DNA of 64,000 nucleotides from Serratia sp. M24T3 (GTDB lineage Bacteria > Pseudomonadota > Gammaproteobacteria > Enterobacterales > Enterobacteriaceae). Below are positions 7,799 to 19,600 of this stretch, one piece after another. The translations under genes were made by a program, and so were the position numbers. Position 1 is the stretch's first letter. Each line of letters begins with the position of its first letter. Location of the stretch: positions 1 to 64,000 of the forward strand of contig NZ_AJHJ01000008.1 of assembly GCF_000257645.1 (NCBI RefSeq), in the 5' to 3' direction. Under the pieces are notes generated by a model that was not told the origin of the DNA, searched no databases, and was given only the letters and a program-made list of their open reading frames with translations.

Positions 7799-8289
7799 AT
7801 CCTCGTCGTAAAAATCGCATGTACCTTGCGTTGATGGTCCTGGTGGGTTTGGGGCTGGCAACTGCATTGGTGATGTATGCGTTACGTTCCAATATTGATT
7901 TATTTTATACACCAAGTGAAATTTTGCAGGGCAAAGGCAAAGACCATGAATTGCCGTTTGTTGGCCAGCGTTTGCGTATCGGTGGCATGGTGATGCCCGG
8001 TTCCGTAAAACGCGACGACAAAACCCTTGAAGTCCATTTTAAAATCTATGATGCCCGTGGCGCTATTGCCGTGACTTATTACGGCATCTTGCCAGACCTG
8101 TTCCGTGAAGGGCAGGGCGTGGTGGCGCAAGGCGTGATGGAATCTGACAACGTCGTCATGGCGAAGCAGGTTCTTGCCAAGCATGACGAGAAATACGTGC
8201 CACCAGAAGTTGAAGACGCAATGAAAGATAATCATACCGGGCCTGCCTCGGCATATGTTGCTCCCGCCAAAGGAAACGGCCAGTCATGA
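7795..8289 (+). CDS. ccmE: Cytochrome c maturation heme chaperone CcmE
   Basis: A 164-residue membrane-anchored periplasmic heme chaperone. A basic N-terminus (MNPRRKNR) precedes a single transmembrane helix (about residues 9-30) and a beta-barrel domain. The covalent heme-binding His130 is in '[13 protein letters not shown]', with the conserved Tyr four residues later. The start overlaps the end of ccmD (ATG..TGA), supporting the chosen start. Confidence 0.97.
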   Translation: MNPRRKNRMYLALMVLVGLGLATALVMYALRSNIDLFYTPSEILQGKGKDHELPFVGQRLRIGGMVMPGSVKRDDKTLEVHFKIYDARGAIAVTYYGILPDLFREGQGVVAQGVMESDNVVMAKQVLAKHDEKYVPPEVEDAMKDNHTGPASAYVAPAKGNGQS

Positions 8290-10259
8290 TCCCTGAAATT
8301 GGTACTTTTGCGCTCTGTCTGGCATTGGGTCTGTCGACATTATTGAGCATTTACCCGCAGTGGGGCGCTACGCGTCAGGATGAGCGAATGATGGCGATGG
8401 CTCGTCCGCTGTCTTACGGCATGTTCGGCTGCATCCTGCTGGCGTTTATCATTCTGGTCCACGCATTTGTGGTCAATGATTTCTCTGTGGCCTATGTGGC
8501 CAACAACTCCAACACTCATTTGCCGGTTTACTACCGTATGGCGGCAACATGGGGGGCGCACGAAGGCTCTCTGTTGCTGTGGGTGCTGTTGCTGAGCTGC
8601 TGGACTACGGCAGTGGCGCTGTTCAGCCGCCGTATGCCAAACGATGCCGTTGCGCGCGTATTGGCAGTTATGGGGCTTATCACCACTGGCTTCCTGCTGT
8701 TTATTTTGCTGACTTCCAACCCGTTCCTGCGCACGCTGCCAAACTTCCCGATTGACGGCAGCGACCTGAACCCTGTATTGCAGGATATTGGCCTGATTTT
8801 CCATCCACCTATCCTTTATATGGGCTACGTGGGTTTCTCTGTTGCATTTGCCTTCGCCATTGCTTCACTGATGGCCGGTCGTCTGGATACAGCCTGGGCG
8901 CGCTGGTCGCGTCCCTGGACGCAGGCCGCCTGGGTATTTCTGACTGTAGGTATCGTGCTTGGCTCTGCCTGGGCGTATTACGAATTAGGCTGGGGCGGCT
9001 GGTGGTTCTGGGATCCGGTAGAAAATGCCTCGTTTATGCCGTGGCTTGCCGGTACGGCACTGATCCACTCATTGGCAGTGACCGAAAAACGCGGCACTTT
9101 CAAAGCCTGGACCGTGCTGCTGGCGATCACCTGTTTCTCACTCTGCCTGCTGGGTACTTTCCTGGTGCGTTCTGGCGTGCTGGTTTCCGTACACTCCTTT
9201 GCCTCAGACCCGGCGCGTGGCATGTTTATTCTCGCCTATCTGGTGATTGTGATTGGCAGTTCGCTGCTGCTCTACGCAATTAAAGGAAATTCGGTGCGTG
9301 CGCCAAGCCGCCACGAACCTTACTCGCGTGAAAGTTTCCTGCTCGGCAACAACGTATTGCTGGTTGCCGCCATGCTGGTGGTGCTGCTCGGTACACTGTT
9401 GCCGCTGGTACACAAACAGCTGGGCCTCGGCAGTATTTCTATCGGCGAACCGTTCTTTAACACCATGTTCACCTGGTTGATGGCTCCGCTGGCGCTGCTG
9501 CTGGGAATCGGTCCTCTGGTGCGCTGGCGTCGTGACGAGCCGAGCAAACTGTGGCGTCGCCTGGGTATCGCGCTGGTCGTTACGCTGCTGCTGTCGATTC
9601 TCTTGCCATGGCTGTTGCAGGACAAAATTGTCGGCATGACGGTTGTCGGAATGCTGATGTCAGTGTGGGTTATTCTGCTCACGCTGATGGAGTTGCACGA
9701 GCGCGCGATCCATCGTCACACCTTCTTGCGCGGACTGACGCATCTGTCTCGCAGCCATTGGGGCATGGTCCTGGGGCATCTTGGCGTGGCAGTGACCGTT
9801 ATTGGTATCTCATTTAGTCAGAACTACAGCGTCGAGCGTGACGTGCGCATGAAAGCGGGCGATACCGTGGATATTCAGGGTTATCACTTCGAGTTCCGCG
9901 ATCTTACCGACATTACCGGGCCAAACTACACCGGCGGCGAAGCCAATATCGACGTCACCCGCAATGGCAAATTCGTTACCGTGCTGCATGCCGAAAAACG
10001 TTACTACAGCGTGTCGCACAGCATGATGACCGAAGCGGCCATTGACGGGAATCTGGCGCGCGATCTTTACGCTGCGCTGGGCGAAGAACTGGACGACGGT
10101 TCATGGGCCGTGCGCCTGTATTACAAACCGTTTGTTCGCTGGATCTGGCTGGGTGGCATCTTTATGGCCGTCGGCGGCATCCTGTGTATTCTTGACCCAC
10201 GCTATCGCATGACCAAGAAGTTGAAACGTCAGGGCAAAGAGGCGGCGGAGGAAGTATGA
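8286..10259 (+). CDS. ccmF: Cytochrome c heme lyase subunit CcmF
   Basis: A 657-residue polytopic membrane protein and the core of the heme lyase that attaches heme to apocytochrome c. The WWD domain is present as '[19 protein letters not shown]' and conserved His residues flank it ('[11 protein letters not shown]', '[14 protein letters not shown]'). A periplasmic domain lies near the C-terminus before the last helix. The length is normal. It overlaps both ccmE and ccmG by four bases. Confidence 0.98.
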   Translation: MIPEIGTFALCLALGLSTLLSIYPQWGATRQDERMMAMARPLSYGMFGCILLAFIILVHAFVVNDFSVAYVANNSNTHLPVYYRMAATWGAHEGSLLLWVLLLSCWTTAVALFSRRMPNDAVARVLAVMGLITTGFLLFILLTSNPFLRTLPNFPIDGSDLNPVLQDIGLIFHPPILYMGYVGFSVAFAFAIASLMAGRLDTAWARWSRPWTQAAWVFLTVGIVLGSAWAYYELGWGGWWFWDPVENASFMPWLAGTALIHSLAVTEKRGTFKAWTVLLAITCFSLCLLGTFLVRSGVLVSVHSFASDPARGMFILAYLVIVIGSSLLLYAIKGNSVRAPSRHEPYSRESFLLGNNVLLVAAMLVVLLGTLLPLVHKQLGLGSISIGEPFFNTMFTWLMAPLALLLGIGPLVRWRRDEPSKLWRRLGIALVVTLLLSILLPWLLQDKIVGMTVVGMLMSVWVILLTLMELHERAIHRHTFLRGLTHLSRSHWGMVLGHLGVAVTVIGISFSQNYSVERDVRMKAGDTVDIQGYHFEFRDLTDITGPNYTGGEANIDVTRNGKFVTVLHAEKRYYSVSHSMMTEAAIDGNLARDLYAALGEELDDGSWAVRLYYKPFVRWIWLGGIFMAVGGILCILDPRYRMTKKLKRQGKEAAEEV

Positions 10260-10807
10260 ACCGTAAAATCCTATTTATTCCGCTGTTTCTGTTTCTGGCG
10301 CTCGCGGCGGCTTTCCTGGTACAGCTGACTCGAAATGCGCACGGCGATGACCCGACGCTGCTCGAGTCTGCGCTGGTGGGCAAACCGGTGCCCGTGTTTA
10401 AGCTGGAATCGCTGTTTGAACCGGGCAAGACTTACGATCAGACGATTTTCCACACCGGTAAGCCGATTTTACTGAACGTCTGGGCGACTTGGTGTCCGAC
10501 CTGCCGCGCCGAGCATGATTATCTCAACACGCTTGCCGCAAAAGGCGTGCACGTGATCGGCATGAACTATAAAGACGATCGCAACAAAGCGGTTAATTGG
10601 CTGAACACGCTGGGTAACCCTTATGCACTGAGTCTTTACGACGGTGACGGCATGCTGGGACTGGATCTCGGCGTGTATGGCGCGCCAGAGACTTTCCTGA
10701 TCGACGGCAACGGTATTGTGCGTTATCGCCATGCCGGAGACCTTAACGAGCAGGTTTGGCAGAAAGAAGTTCGCCCGCTGTACAACAAGTACGGAGGCAA
10801 CGCATGA
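10256..10807 (+). CDS. ccmG: Thiol:disulfide interchange protein CcmG/DsbE
   Basis: A 183-residue membrane-anchored thioredoxin-like reductase that keeps apocytochrome c cysteines reduced. An N-terminal hydrophobic anchor (about residues 5-24) is followed by a thioredoxin fold with the active site W-C-P-T-C (Cys80 and Cys83) and the cis-Pro loop 'YGAPETFLID'. It overlaps ccmF and ccmH. Confidence 0.97.
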   Translation: MNRKILFIPLFLFLALAAAFLVQLTRNAHGDDPTLLESALVGKPVPVFKLESLFEPGKTYDQTIFHTGKPILLNVWATWCPTCRAEHDYLNTLAAKGVHVIGMNYKDDRNKAVNWLNTLGNPYALSLYDGDGMLGLDLGVYGAPETFLIDGNGIVRYRHAGDLNEQVWQKEVRPLYNKYGGNA

Positions 10808-11262
10808 GAATTCTATCGTTAATCTTTGGCTTGATGATGAGTTTCAGCGTATTTGCCGCCATAGATGCTTATCAGTTCAAGTCTCCGCAGCAGGAGCAGC
10901 AATATCGCCAACTGACCGAGCAACTGCGTTGCCCGAAATGTCAGAACACCAATATTGCCGCTTCAGATTCGATCATTGCTGCGGATATGCGCAAAAAGAC
11001 TCTCGAATTGCTGAACGAAGGTCAGTCTAGCAAGCAGATCGTCGAGTACATGGTCGCGCGCTATGGCAACTTCGTGACCTACGAACCGCCAGTGACACCG
11101 TCAACCGTGATCCTGTGGGTTGGCCCTGCGCTGTTTGTGATCGTAGGTGCATTGGTCATTATTTTACGCGCCCGTCGTCGTCAGACAGGCGAGCAGATGT
11201 CTTCGCAAGAGCAACAGCGACTGGCGCGGTTGATCGGCGAAAATGACAGGAAAGAATCATGA
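10804..11262 (+). CDS. ccmH: Cytochrome c maturation thiol oxidoreductase CcmH
   Basis: A 152-residue protein starting at the ATG that overlaps the ccmG stop (ATGA at 10804). It has a signal peptide (MRILSLIFGLMMSFSVFAA), the redox motif L-R-C-P-K-C-Q-N (Cys43 and Cys46) and one C-terminal transmembrane helix. It reduces apocytochrome c thiols with CcmG. It corresponds only to the N-terminal half of E. coli CcmH, because the TPR half is encoded separately by the next gene. Confidence 0.96.
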   Translation: MRILSLIFGLMMSFSVFAAIDAYQFKSPQQEQQYRQLTEQLRCPKCQNTNIAASDSIIAADMRKKTLELLNEGQSSKQIVEYMVARYGNFVTYEPPVTPSTVILWVGPALFVIVGALVIILRARRRQTGEQMSSQEQQRLARLIGENDRKES

Positions 11263-12479
11263 TTGTTTTTTGGCTGGTGATTATTGCGCTGGTGCTGGTA
11301 GGTATCGCGCTGTTTATTGTTCCTGTTATTCGCGGCGATCGTGACGATCTCGCAAACACGCGTGACGATCTGAACAAAGCTTTCTATCATCATCGTTTGA
11401 CCGAATTGGAAGAAGACGAGCAGCAGGGCGTAGTGTCTGCGCCCGAGCGTCCTATCTTCGTTCAGGAATTGCAGGAAAACCTGCTCAGCGATATTCCGGG
11501 GCAGGCCAGCAAGGCGGGTAAACCTATTCCGCGCTGGACGCTGGTGCCTGGCGTGGTGATGCTGGTAGTCGTGACATTGGGTTTTTATTTCTATGCCGGT
11601 GGTTTCGGACAGGTTAGCGCCTGGCATCAGGTAATGAACAGAATGCCCGATTTACGCGCCCGCGTAGCCGACGTTAATGCCAAACCGCTTAATATGTTGG
11701 ATATTCAGGATCTTGGTTTGGGCCTGCGCACTGATTTGCAGGATAACCCGGATAACGCTAAAGATTGGCTGATGTTGGGCCGCGTAGGGATGGCATTAAA
11801 TAACGCCAGCACCGCGACCCAGGCTTTTGCTCGCGCTTACGCACTTTCTCCAAATGATATGGATATTAAACTGGGTTATGCTGACGTGCTTACCCGCTCC
11901 ACCGATCCGCAGGATAATATCAACGGTGGCAATATGTTGCGTGATATGCTTGAGCATAATCAAGGTAATCTGCAAGTATTGAGTTTGCTGGCTTATAATG
12001 AATATGAACAGGGTCACTATCCGCAGGCGATAGGGGCGTGGCAGGTGATGTTGAAGATCTTGCCGGCCGGTGACAAGCGTACTGAAATGGTTAAAGCGAG
12101 CATTGAGCAGGCTAAAGCCAAATCGGGAATGGATAAGGTGAAACTGGGCGTTGCCGTAACGCTGTCGCCGCGTGCGCAGCATCAGCTACCGCAGCAGGGT
12201 ACAGTATTTATTTCAGTGACGGATGGTAGCAGCCCGGTGCCGGTTGCAGTTAAAAAGCTGCCTCTGAGCCGTTTCCCGCTGTCCGTTACCGTGGATGATA
12301 CCAATGCCATGATGCCTGAACGCTTACTGTCTTCATTACACCAATTAAAAGTACGAGTGCGTATTTCACAGACTGGCTTGGCGACGCCAGCATCAGGCGA
12401 CTGGTACGGCGACAGCCCACTGACCGATTTCTCGGGCACTGGACAAGTCAATATAGAGATTAATCAGCAGGTTCCATAA
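11259..12479 (+). CDS. ccmI: Cytochrome c biogenesis TPR protein CcmI
   Basis: A 406-residue protein with two N-terminal transmembrane helices (residues about 1-25 and 90-110), a TPR region ('AKDWLMLGRVGMALNNASTA...AYALSPNDMDIKLGYADVL') and a C-terminal beta-rich domain. CcmI binds the C-terminus of apocytochrome c and delivers it to CcmF/CcmH. In E. coli this function is fused to CcmH. Here it is a separate gene overlapping ccmH by four bases, and it ends the operon. Confidence 0.93.
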   Translation: MIVFWLVIIALVLVGIALFIVPVIRGDRDDLANTRDDLNKAFYHHRLTELEEDEQQGVVSAPERPIFVQELQENLLSDIPGQASKAGKPIPRWTLVPGVVMLVVVTLGFYFYAGGFGQVSAWHQVMNRMPDLRARVADVNAKPLNMLDIQDLGLGLRTDLQDNPDNAKDWLMLGRVGMALNNASTATQAFARAYALSPNDMDIKLGYADVLTRSTDPQDNINGGNMLRDMLEHNQGNLQVLSLLAYNEYEQGHYPQAIGAWQVMLKILPAGDKRTEMVKASIEQAKAKSGMDKVKLGVAVTLSPRAQHQLPQQGTVFISVTDGSSPVPVAVKKLPLSRFPLSVTVDDTNAMMPERLLSSLHQLKVRVRISQTGLATPASGDWYGDSPLTDFSGTGQVNIEINQQVP

Positions 12480-12513
12480 AAAATGGAGCCGAAGCATAAA
12501 CAGGGAGAACAAG

Positions 12514-13407
12514 ATGGACTTTCGCCTGACTGGGCTGGCGGTTGCCACATTATTATTGGTCGGCTGTGCGGATAAACCAAAATCACTGGTTACGCCTTCT
12601 ACGCCGCCAACGACTTCGGCTTCAATATCAGCGCCCAATGCTAAAGCGACTACACTCGGCGTAGCGCCTACGGCAGCAGATGCAGCGCATCCACCGGCTC
12701 CAGAAGCGGTTGATCCGCAGCTCGGTGGCCGATCGGATCCGCTGCAAGGTTTTAACCGTTCAATGTTCAACTTCAACATGAACGTGCTGGATCCTTACGT
12801 TCTCCGTCCGGTGGCAGTGGCATGGCGTGATTACCTGCCACAGCCCGCGCGCAACGGACTGAGCAATTTCTTCGACAACCTGAGTGAGCCATCCTCGATG
12901 GTCAACAGTTTCCTGGAAGGGAATATTAATGACGGCGCCAAGCATTTTACCCGCTTCTTCATTAACACCATCCTGGGCGTTGGCGGCCTGATCGACGTTG
13001 CATCAATGGCGAATCCAGAGCTTTCTAAAGAGGATCCTGTGCGCTTTGGTAGCACATTGGGTCACTACGGTGTGGGCTACGGTCCTTACGCTGTGTTGCC
13101 AGGTTATGGCAGCGCGACACCTCGTGAAGACGTCGGTGGCATTGTTGACGACCTTTACTTCCCGCTTAACTACCTGACATGGTGGATGACGGCCGGTAAA
13201 TGGGCGTTGCAGGGCATCGAAACCCGTGCTCAGTTGCTGGATTCAGACGGCCTGCTGAAAAACTCTTCCGACCCGTATGAGTTTGTTCGCGCCGCGTACT
13301 TCCAGCATCATGACTTCCTGGCGTCCGGCGGCAAGCTGACTCCAGTCGTCAACCCGAACGCAGCAGCGATTCAGGGCGATCTCGACAGTATCGATTCAGC
13401 TAACTGA
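12514..13407 (+). CDS. mlaA: Outer-membrane lipid asymmetry lipoprotein MlaA (VacJ)
   Basis: A 297-residue lipoprotein with a lipobox ending in Cys18 (LLLVGC). MlaA sits in the outer membrane with OmpC/OmpF and extracts misplaced phospholipids from the outer leaflet for transfer to MlaC. The mature domain starts near 'DPLQGFNRSMFNFN' and shows conserved 'FFDNLSEPSSMVNSFLEG' and 'GVGGLIDVAS' blocks. Relative to the roughly 250-residue E. coli protein there is an extra Ala/Pro/Thr-rich linker of about 45 residues after the lipid anchor. It is 34 bp downstream of ccmI and may be partly co-transcribed. Confidence 0.96.
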   Translation: MDFRLTGLAVATLLLVGCADKPKSLVTPSTPPTTSASISAPNAKATTLGVAPTAADAAHPPAPEAVDPQLGGRSDPLQGFNRSMFNFNMNVLDPYVLRPVAVAWRDYLPQPARNGLSNFFDNLSEPSSMVNSFLEGNINDGAKHFTRFFINTILGVGGLIDVASMANPELSKEDPVRFGSTLGHYGVGYGPYAVLPGYGSATPREDVGGIVDDLYFPLNYLTWWMTAGKWALQGIETRAQLLDSDGLLKNSSDPYEFVRAAYFQHHDFLASGGKLTPVVNPNAAAIQGDLDSIDSAN

Positions 13408-13462
13408 TACTAAAAAGCGTCCGTTGTAGCTTAGAAATTATCTCTCTTGCAGAATAATCCGT

Positions 13463-13497
13463 GAGGCCAGACTTGAAAAAGTCCGGCCTCTTTTTTT
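13463..13497 (+). terminator. Rho-independent terminator after mlaA
   Basis: A 12-bp stem with one mismatch (GAGGCCAGACTT / AAGTCCGGCCTC) and a short A-rich loop is followed by seven T residues. It closes the ccm-mlaA transcription unit and isolates the downstream giant gene, which therefore needs its own promoter. Confidence 0.9.
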
Positions 13498-13623
13498 GCG
13501 CTTTACTCGCAGGCAAATAGCATACCTGTCTGCGCCATCCCCAGTCCTGATTGAAATCTTCCACCTATTTTTACGGCATGGCTCGCGTTATACCTAAGGT
13601 AAATGACGATCAGGTGATGGAGC

Positions 13624-16600
13624 ATGTCAATGGCAGTTTATGACAATAAGAATTCGGATGAAGCGGGCAAAAATAAACCTCAAAAGTTGACTGCCAGAAA
13701 ATCTGCTACGCAATCTGCGGCCTTATCGTCACCTCCCCCATCGGCTCCTCAGGATGAGGAGTCCTCCTGGTTTCATTATTTCATACAACATTATCGAGAT
13801 AAGGGCGAGACGGCCACTAACGCCAGAAAAAACAGGCTTCATGAGGCGGTTGCGGGACATGAAGCAGTGGATATTTTGCAGGTTATGAAGGAGAAATGGA
13901 CCGATGTGATGCAGAAATATGCTGATATCTTCATCGAATTACAGGGGGATGCCGCATCCCGTCAGCATCCAGCATTTGGTATTTTTGAAGTCCTGCTGCA
14001 TGACATGAAAGCGGCCCATCTTAAATGGCGCTCCCAAGTCCGTCTGGGAAAATTAACAGTAGCCGCGCTTTCACGCGAAGCCAATATTGCTCTGGCTCAT
14101 TTCGAACGGGAGTTTTCACAATTAGGTGTCTCATCGCAACCTTCTTATAGCGCAGAGGGCGATCATAATAGACCGCATGCCGTGCAAGATAGCTCAGACC
14201 CTTACGATGCACTCACTGTAGATCAGGCAGTGTTACGCTGGCGGGAGGAAAATAAACCAGGAAAAGAGGGAGAGGCCAATGCCTCTCAAACAATGCCAAA
14301 TATGGTTCCTCGGGAACTGGGACGAGGTTTTCGCGAACTGAGTGTAGTGCAGAAAGCGCTATTCGGAGTGCGTTTGGGACTTGGCGTCGCGGATTTGAAA
14401 CCACATCCTGGCTTCAGTCTGAAGCAGCCTGATGTCGCCGAGCCACTTGGAGGAGAATCTCTCGATAAATTCGGGATGAGTCTCACTGACGAATTTATCA
14501 GTAAAATCTATCAGCTAGGCAACTTCTTTGCATCGTCAGTGGTGCCGAGTGACGCCTCGCTTTCTCATTCTGACCAAGGCAGTAGTTCATGGTTTGGCGT
14601 GGCAGCGAGTCCGATTCCCGATACGGGTACCCGTTTTACTCTAGTGCCCTCTGAACAACAGGATGAATCTGCAGCACAAGAAAAACAGGTTCTTGATAAT
14701 CATGTGGCAGACAACCCGCGCGTCAAACTCAGCGGTACACTGCTGGTAAATCAGCATGAAAGTACTAAAGAGACTATCAATGATTATGCTTATAGTCTGC
14801 CTGCCGACGAGTTCATAGGTCTTCTTCGCAAGGTGCATGGCACGGAACTAAAAAATAATCCAGAAGTGTATCTCCCCTTATTGCCGAGTGAGGATAACTC
14901 GACAGAATTAGTAGCAGTAATTCATAGTTTACCATTGAAGAGCTTTTTACAGTTACCTTATGACCTTTATTCTGCCGCACACTATATTCAATATCCGGTA
15001 GAGTATCCGGCGAGTTTTAGCGCAGAGTTAATTGAAATAATTGACCGCTATCGTATGTCGGTAGACCTTATAAACGATAAAGCGGGAAATAGTACGACTG
15101 GAATTGACGAGCTGGATGCTTGGCTTAAAAATTCAAAATTCGTCGAGACACTGCTGAAAAGTTCTCGCGTTGAAACAAAACGTCGTGATGCCTATCAATG
15201 GATTGACAAGAATAAAATTGCCGCCACCTCAATCCCCTCAAAAATAACACTGCAGGCAATTAGTGATGGAATATCAAGAGAACAATGGTTCAATAAAATC
15301 CATGGTCAGGAGTATGATACCTCTCATAAAGAGATGGCAAAAATATTAACCAGCAAGGGCGTAACTTTAGACACTCAAAAAAAATTCAATGACTTCAAGA
15401 ATGGCCTGGGGCGATTTATCCCTATTAACGACATGCTGCATTTATCTGAAGAAGAGGTGGCTAAAAATCTGGCCTCCCAGCATGTCGATATCTCAATGGA
15501 GGATATCGGTTTTGCCATTAAAGTAATAAAGTCGGGAACCGAGGGAGCAACTTTACCACCCGATGTTTCGGCGAACAGTATCTTGCTTCGAGAAATAAAC
15601 CTCTATACACAGGCTACGGAGTTTCAGAAATCCTCTTCACAGAAAGCCTTCGACAATTATCTATTAGCTGCCACCGAAAAATACACCGACCCTGACAAGG
15701 CTATGGATGATATTACCCGTCAGCGTATCGATAAGTCGGGTATTTCTTTAACTCATCAAAAATATACCCGCCCGACAGAAGATACCCCTGTAAGACTTGT
15801 GTTGGAACATGGGTCTTGGATGGATAATAAAAATCTATTGGTTATGGTGTACAATTCTATTTTTGGAGATTTAGATAGCATTGAAACGACGTTGAGTGGA
15901 CTCGTTTCAGGGAGTTGGCGCACAGAGCATGCTGCTAAACTTGGTTTTCTAGCCAAAATTATCGACCCGCTCGCACATTATACGTCGATCATTAAAGAGG
16001 CTTTCCTTAATGGAACCAAGACGCTAACACCGCAGGAAATTACTATTCTTACTGCGGATATTAATGAAGAGGCCTTCGAATTTGAAAGTTTCTCCCTTTA
16101 TGCCGATAAAGAAATCAATGAGGTGATGCAAAGAGGAAAGACACGTCAGGGGTTACAGGCCGCCGGAGTCGTAAAAGAGCAAATACAATTGGGCATTGCG
16201 CCAGAATCGATTTATGAAAACAGTGGAAATATTTCGGCCGATAAAATTTTAATATCTCTGTTAAATGGCGAGCCGGTTGAACACACTACCATAATTGCTA
16301 AATCTAAAACGGGTGATGTTGTTATTCCCGACATCATACTGCTGCCGATAAGTCAGACTAACTCGGTCATCTTCTCATTAAAAACGGCAGAAATCGTAAT
16401 GATTACTGCTACGACACACTTAAAATTTCATGACCATTCAATGACAGACCAATTACCTCATGACGTCTATGAATTTCTTATTTCCCATATGGATCCTCAG
16501 CAACTTCAGGATGCCACAATTAAGAATAGTAATAGTATGGAGCAGATTCTAAAGGATTATGAGGATTTAGTGAAAGGGAGCCGTATGAATTATGGTCTTA

Positions 16601-19600
16601 AAGAAAGTCTATGGCATCAATATGCAACCCGCGTTAATTTTATCAAACACGGTTTGCAGGAAAGTTATAAAGACCATAAAGACTACGATAAATACAAAAA
16701 TATCATCAGTGTTATGACCAATAGCCCTGAAGATTTTAAAAATGCCCTTTTACTTTATGCCAACCTTCATCCTGACGAGGGCAAAGAAATTGTTGTCAAA
16801 ACAGGGGCCAGAAAAATGAGGAATCAGCCCTTGATAGACACTGTCTCTGAAAATCTTTTCGGCAACATGCTCTCGGGTTTTCATACCTTTGATTTACGTG
16901 TGCAAAATCAGGCAGAATTAAGTCAGGAGCAGTGGCGCGAGACTGGGTGGTTTTTGCTTTCACTGGCTTTGGGAGCGGCAACAGGACTGACCATGGGGGT
17001 GGTCGGAGCTACCTTACAATTTGGCCCCAAATTTGTATGGGCTTTGCAGACTCTAGCATCGGCGGGCGTTTCCGGTGCTGAGGAACTGCTGAAAGCCAAT
17101 GCTGAAACCAATGAGGAAAAAAGAAAGGCCGCCTTTGCTGGCATTAAATATGAGGTCATATTCTCATTACTTGCTGATGTTGGCATGGATAAATTGTTGA
17201 TACCGGTCGTCAAAAAAATTGTCAAAAACCTACGCAATGGCATTAATCCATTAGTGCTGAAACCTATTTTTGAAGGGTTTGCTGCCGTTAAGGGAAAAAA
17301 TCTTCGTGAATTTAGTCAGCATTTCGATCAAAGCTCATCAATAAATAAAATTGAGCTGCTGACTGAAAAAATCATGGAAACGGATGAAGTCTTTAGCCAG
17401 CTTCAGACCATCCCTGCCGACAAGATTCGCCAGAAAGTCAAAGACATTATCACGCGTAATCCTCATCGTCTTGAAGAAGGCGGATTTGTGAATGCTTATT
17501 GTGATGTGCTGGAAAAGCTTAAGCCATTGACCAATCAGGGTATTGCCAAAAGATTTACCGCAATGGACACGTACACCAAAATCGCCTATTTGAAGGATTA
17601 CAGCGTCAATTCTGCCTCGGGTAAAGAGTTAGCGATCGAGTTTGGGCCGCAAGGTGCATCGCTGGTTAACAAGTTGGTCGATGACAGACTCAGTTTAACT
17701 TCCCTTGGCCGTTCAAAGTCGGCCTTTAACTGGCAAACAGAGAACATCCATAAAGGAACACTGGATGTGGAATTAAAAATTGAGTCAAGAAGACTGAGAA
17801 ATATTAAAGGCACGTTAGCGCTTATGGCTCAGGAAAATTCGTCATCTCGTTCGAAAAAAATAATAAATATCCCTTCGACCATTACAAGTATTCAACACTG
17901 GATACAGACCTCTGTCGGGGGATCAGAAAGTATTAACCTGTCGCCAGACTTAATTGAAAATATGATAAATCGCTATTCCAATATCGATTTAACGCAGGTA
18001 AATAATTTAAATAAGTTATATCGGGATATTTATCATCCCGAGACGCCGACCTTGAACCGCTACATGGGTGACAATCTTTTCCTCAGCAATAGAGCAGGCA
18101 TGGAAGGTTACAGCCAGTGGTTGAGGTCTGTAGACACCACGCGGAGCGACTTCCCGGAGCTCAACCTAAATGCTATGACGATGTTCCAGCTCTTTCCGGA
18201 TGCCAACGGTATTATGGCAAGATTAACTTATGGCATTATACTGCTGAAAAGAGGCTATCATTTCAAGCCTGTCGATATTCCAGATTATCACCCTGACAAT
18301 CTGATTATTCCCTTTGATCAATATAGCAACGCCCCAGCGAATATTGATTATCGAAAAGGGCAAAAAATTGCTGATGACAACGACAGCACTGTTTATTATC
18401 ACAATGAAAATAATTTTTTTGCCAAAGATTATAAAATTAATCATGACCCGGATGTGTTTTTGAAAGCCGAACAAAACGTAGAGTTGCTTAATCGCTATTA
18501 TTATCCGGGATTTGCCAAAATTTACCGCTATTATGAGAATGGACTACAAAAAATAACGGTGACATTTTCGAAAGCGACAGGGCAATCGTTTGACAATATT
18601 GTCAAAAAATATGTAGCTTCTGCGAAAATTGAAGCCTTATTCAATGAACTCGCCGAGAGCGATATTGACACTATCGTTAAAAATTCAGTAGAGGCGATGA
18701 AAGAGATGAATATTTTTCATCCTGAAATCACAATGTTTAACGCAAACTTTAATCGCAACCAAAAAAGAATCCTCATTACTAATTTCGATAGTGCCGAGGT
18801 AAATAGTCCTGGCATGCCCATACCGCAATTCAAACTCGATATCATGGCGGATAAATTCAGAGAGCTCTTTAACGAGGCGAAAGAGCAGGCTGCCATCCTC
18901 AGAAACCGGCAGCTTGGGGATAAACAGAAACAAAACTCTTTACGCGTAGCTTTCTCCGAAATCAAAACGAACTACGAATATAGTAAGACCAAAGATCATG
19001 AGTATAACGCGGAAGAATTTAGCAGGGGAGTAACATACTTTAAATCGGATACCGACAAAGCGATAGCGCAGGTCAAAACTTTATTGCCAGAAAACTATCT
19101 CGACGTTGACGATATTACGCTGATTAATCGGTACAACGAAATCATTACCGGCACAACTTCACATGGAACTGTCTCACATTATCATCGTGGTATTCTGTTC
19201 GAAATTATCAATCGGCGTAAAGATATGTTTGTTAGAATACAGACTATCAAAACTGCTCTCCTTGCCTCGGGATCGCGTAAAAACATCATCAGAAAAAATG
19301 CCAATTATGTTTTGGATCTCGATCAGGAAAGCCTGCTCGCCTCCCTCGATATGCATTATACCAACGGTGTTTGTCTGCCTATGTCTTACATCGGGATTGT
19401 CGCGTTGGCCAATGACATAGAAAAACCTTGGGCGAAGAATTACTCTAATATTTTGAAAAGCAATAGTCCACGTAAAGGCGCAAGGGTTAATGGTAAACTC
19501 GAGCAGGGTAAAGCCTATATGGAAGACCATCTTAAAATTTACAATCAGAAGATTGATGCTGCTTTTCAAAATGATTTGGGGGAACTCAATCTCCCCGAAA

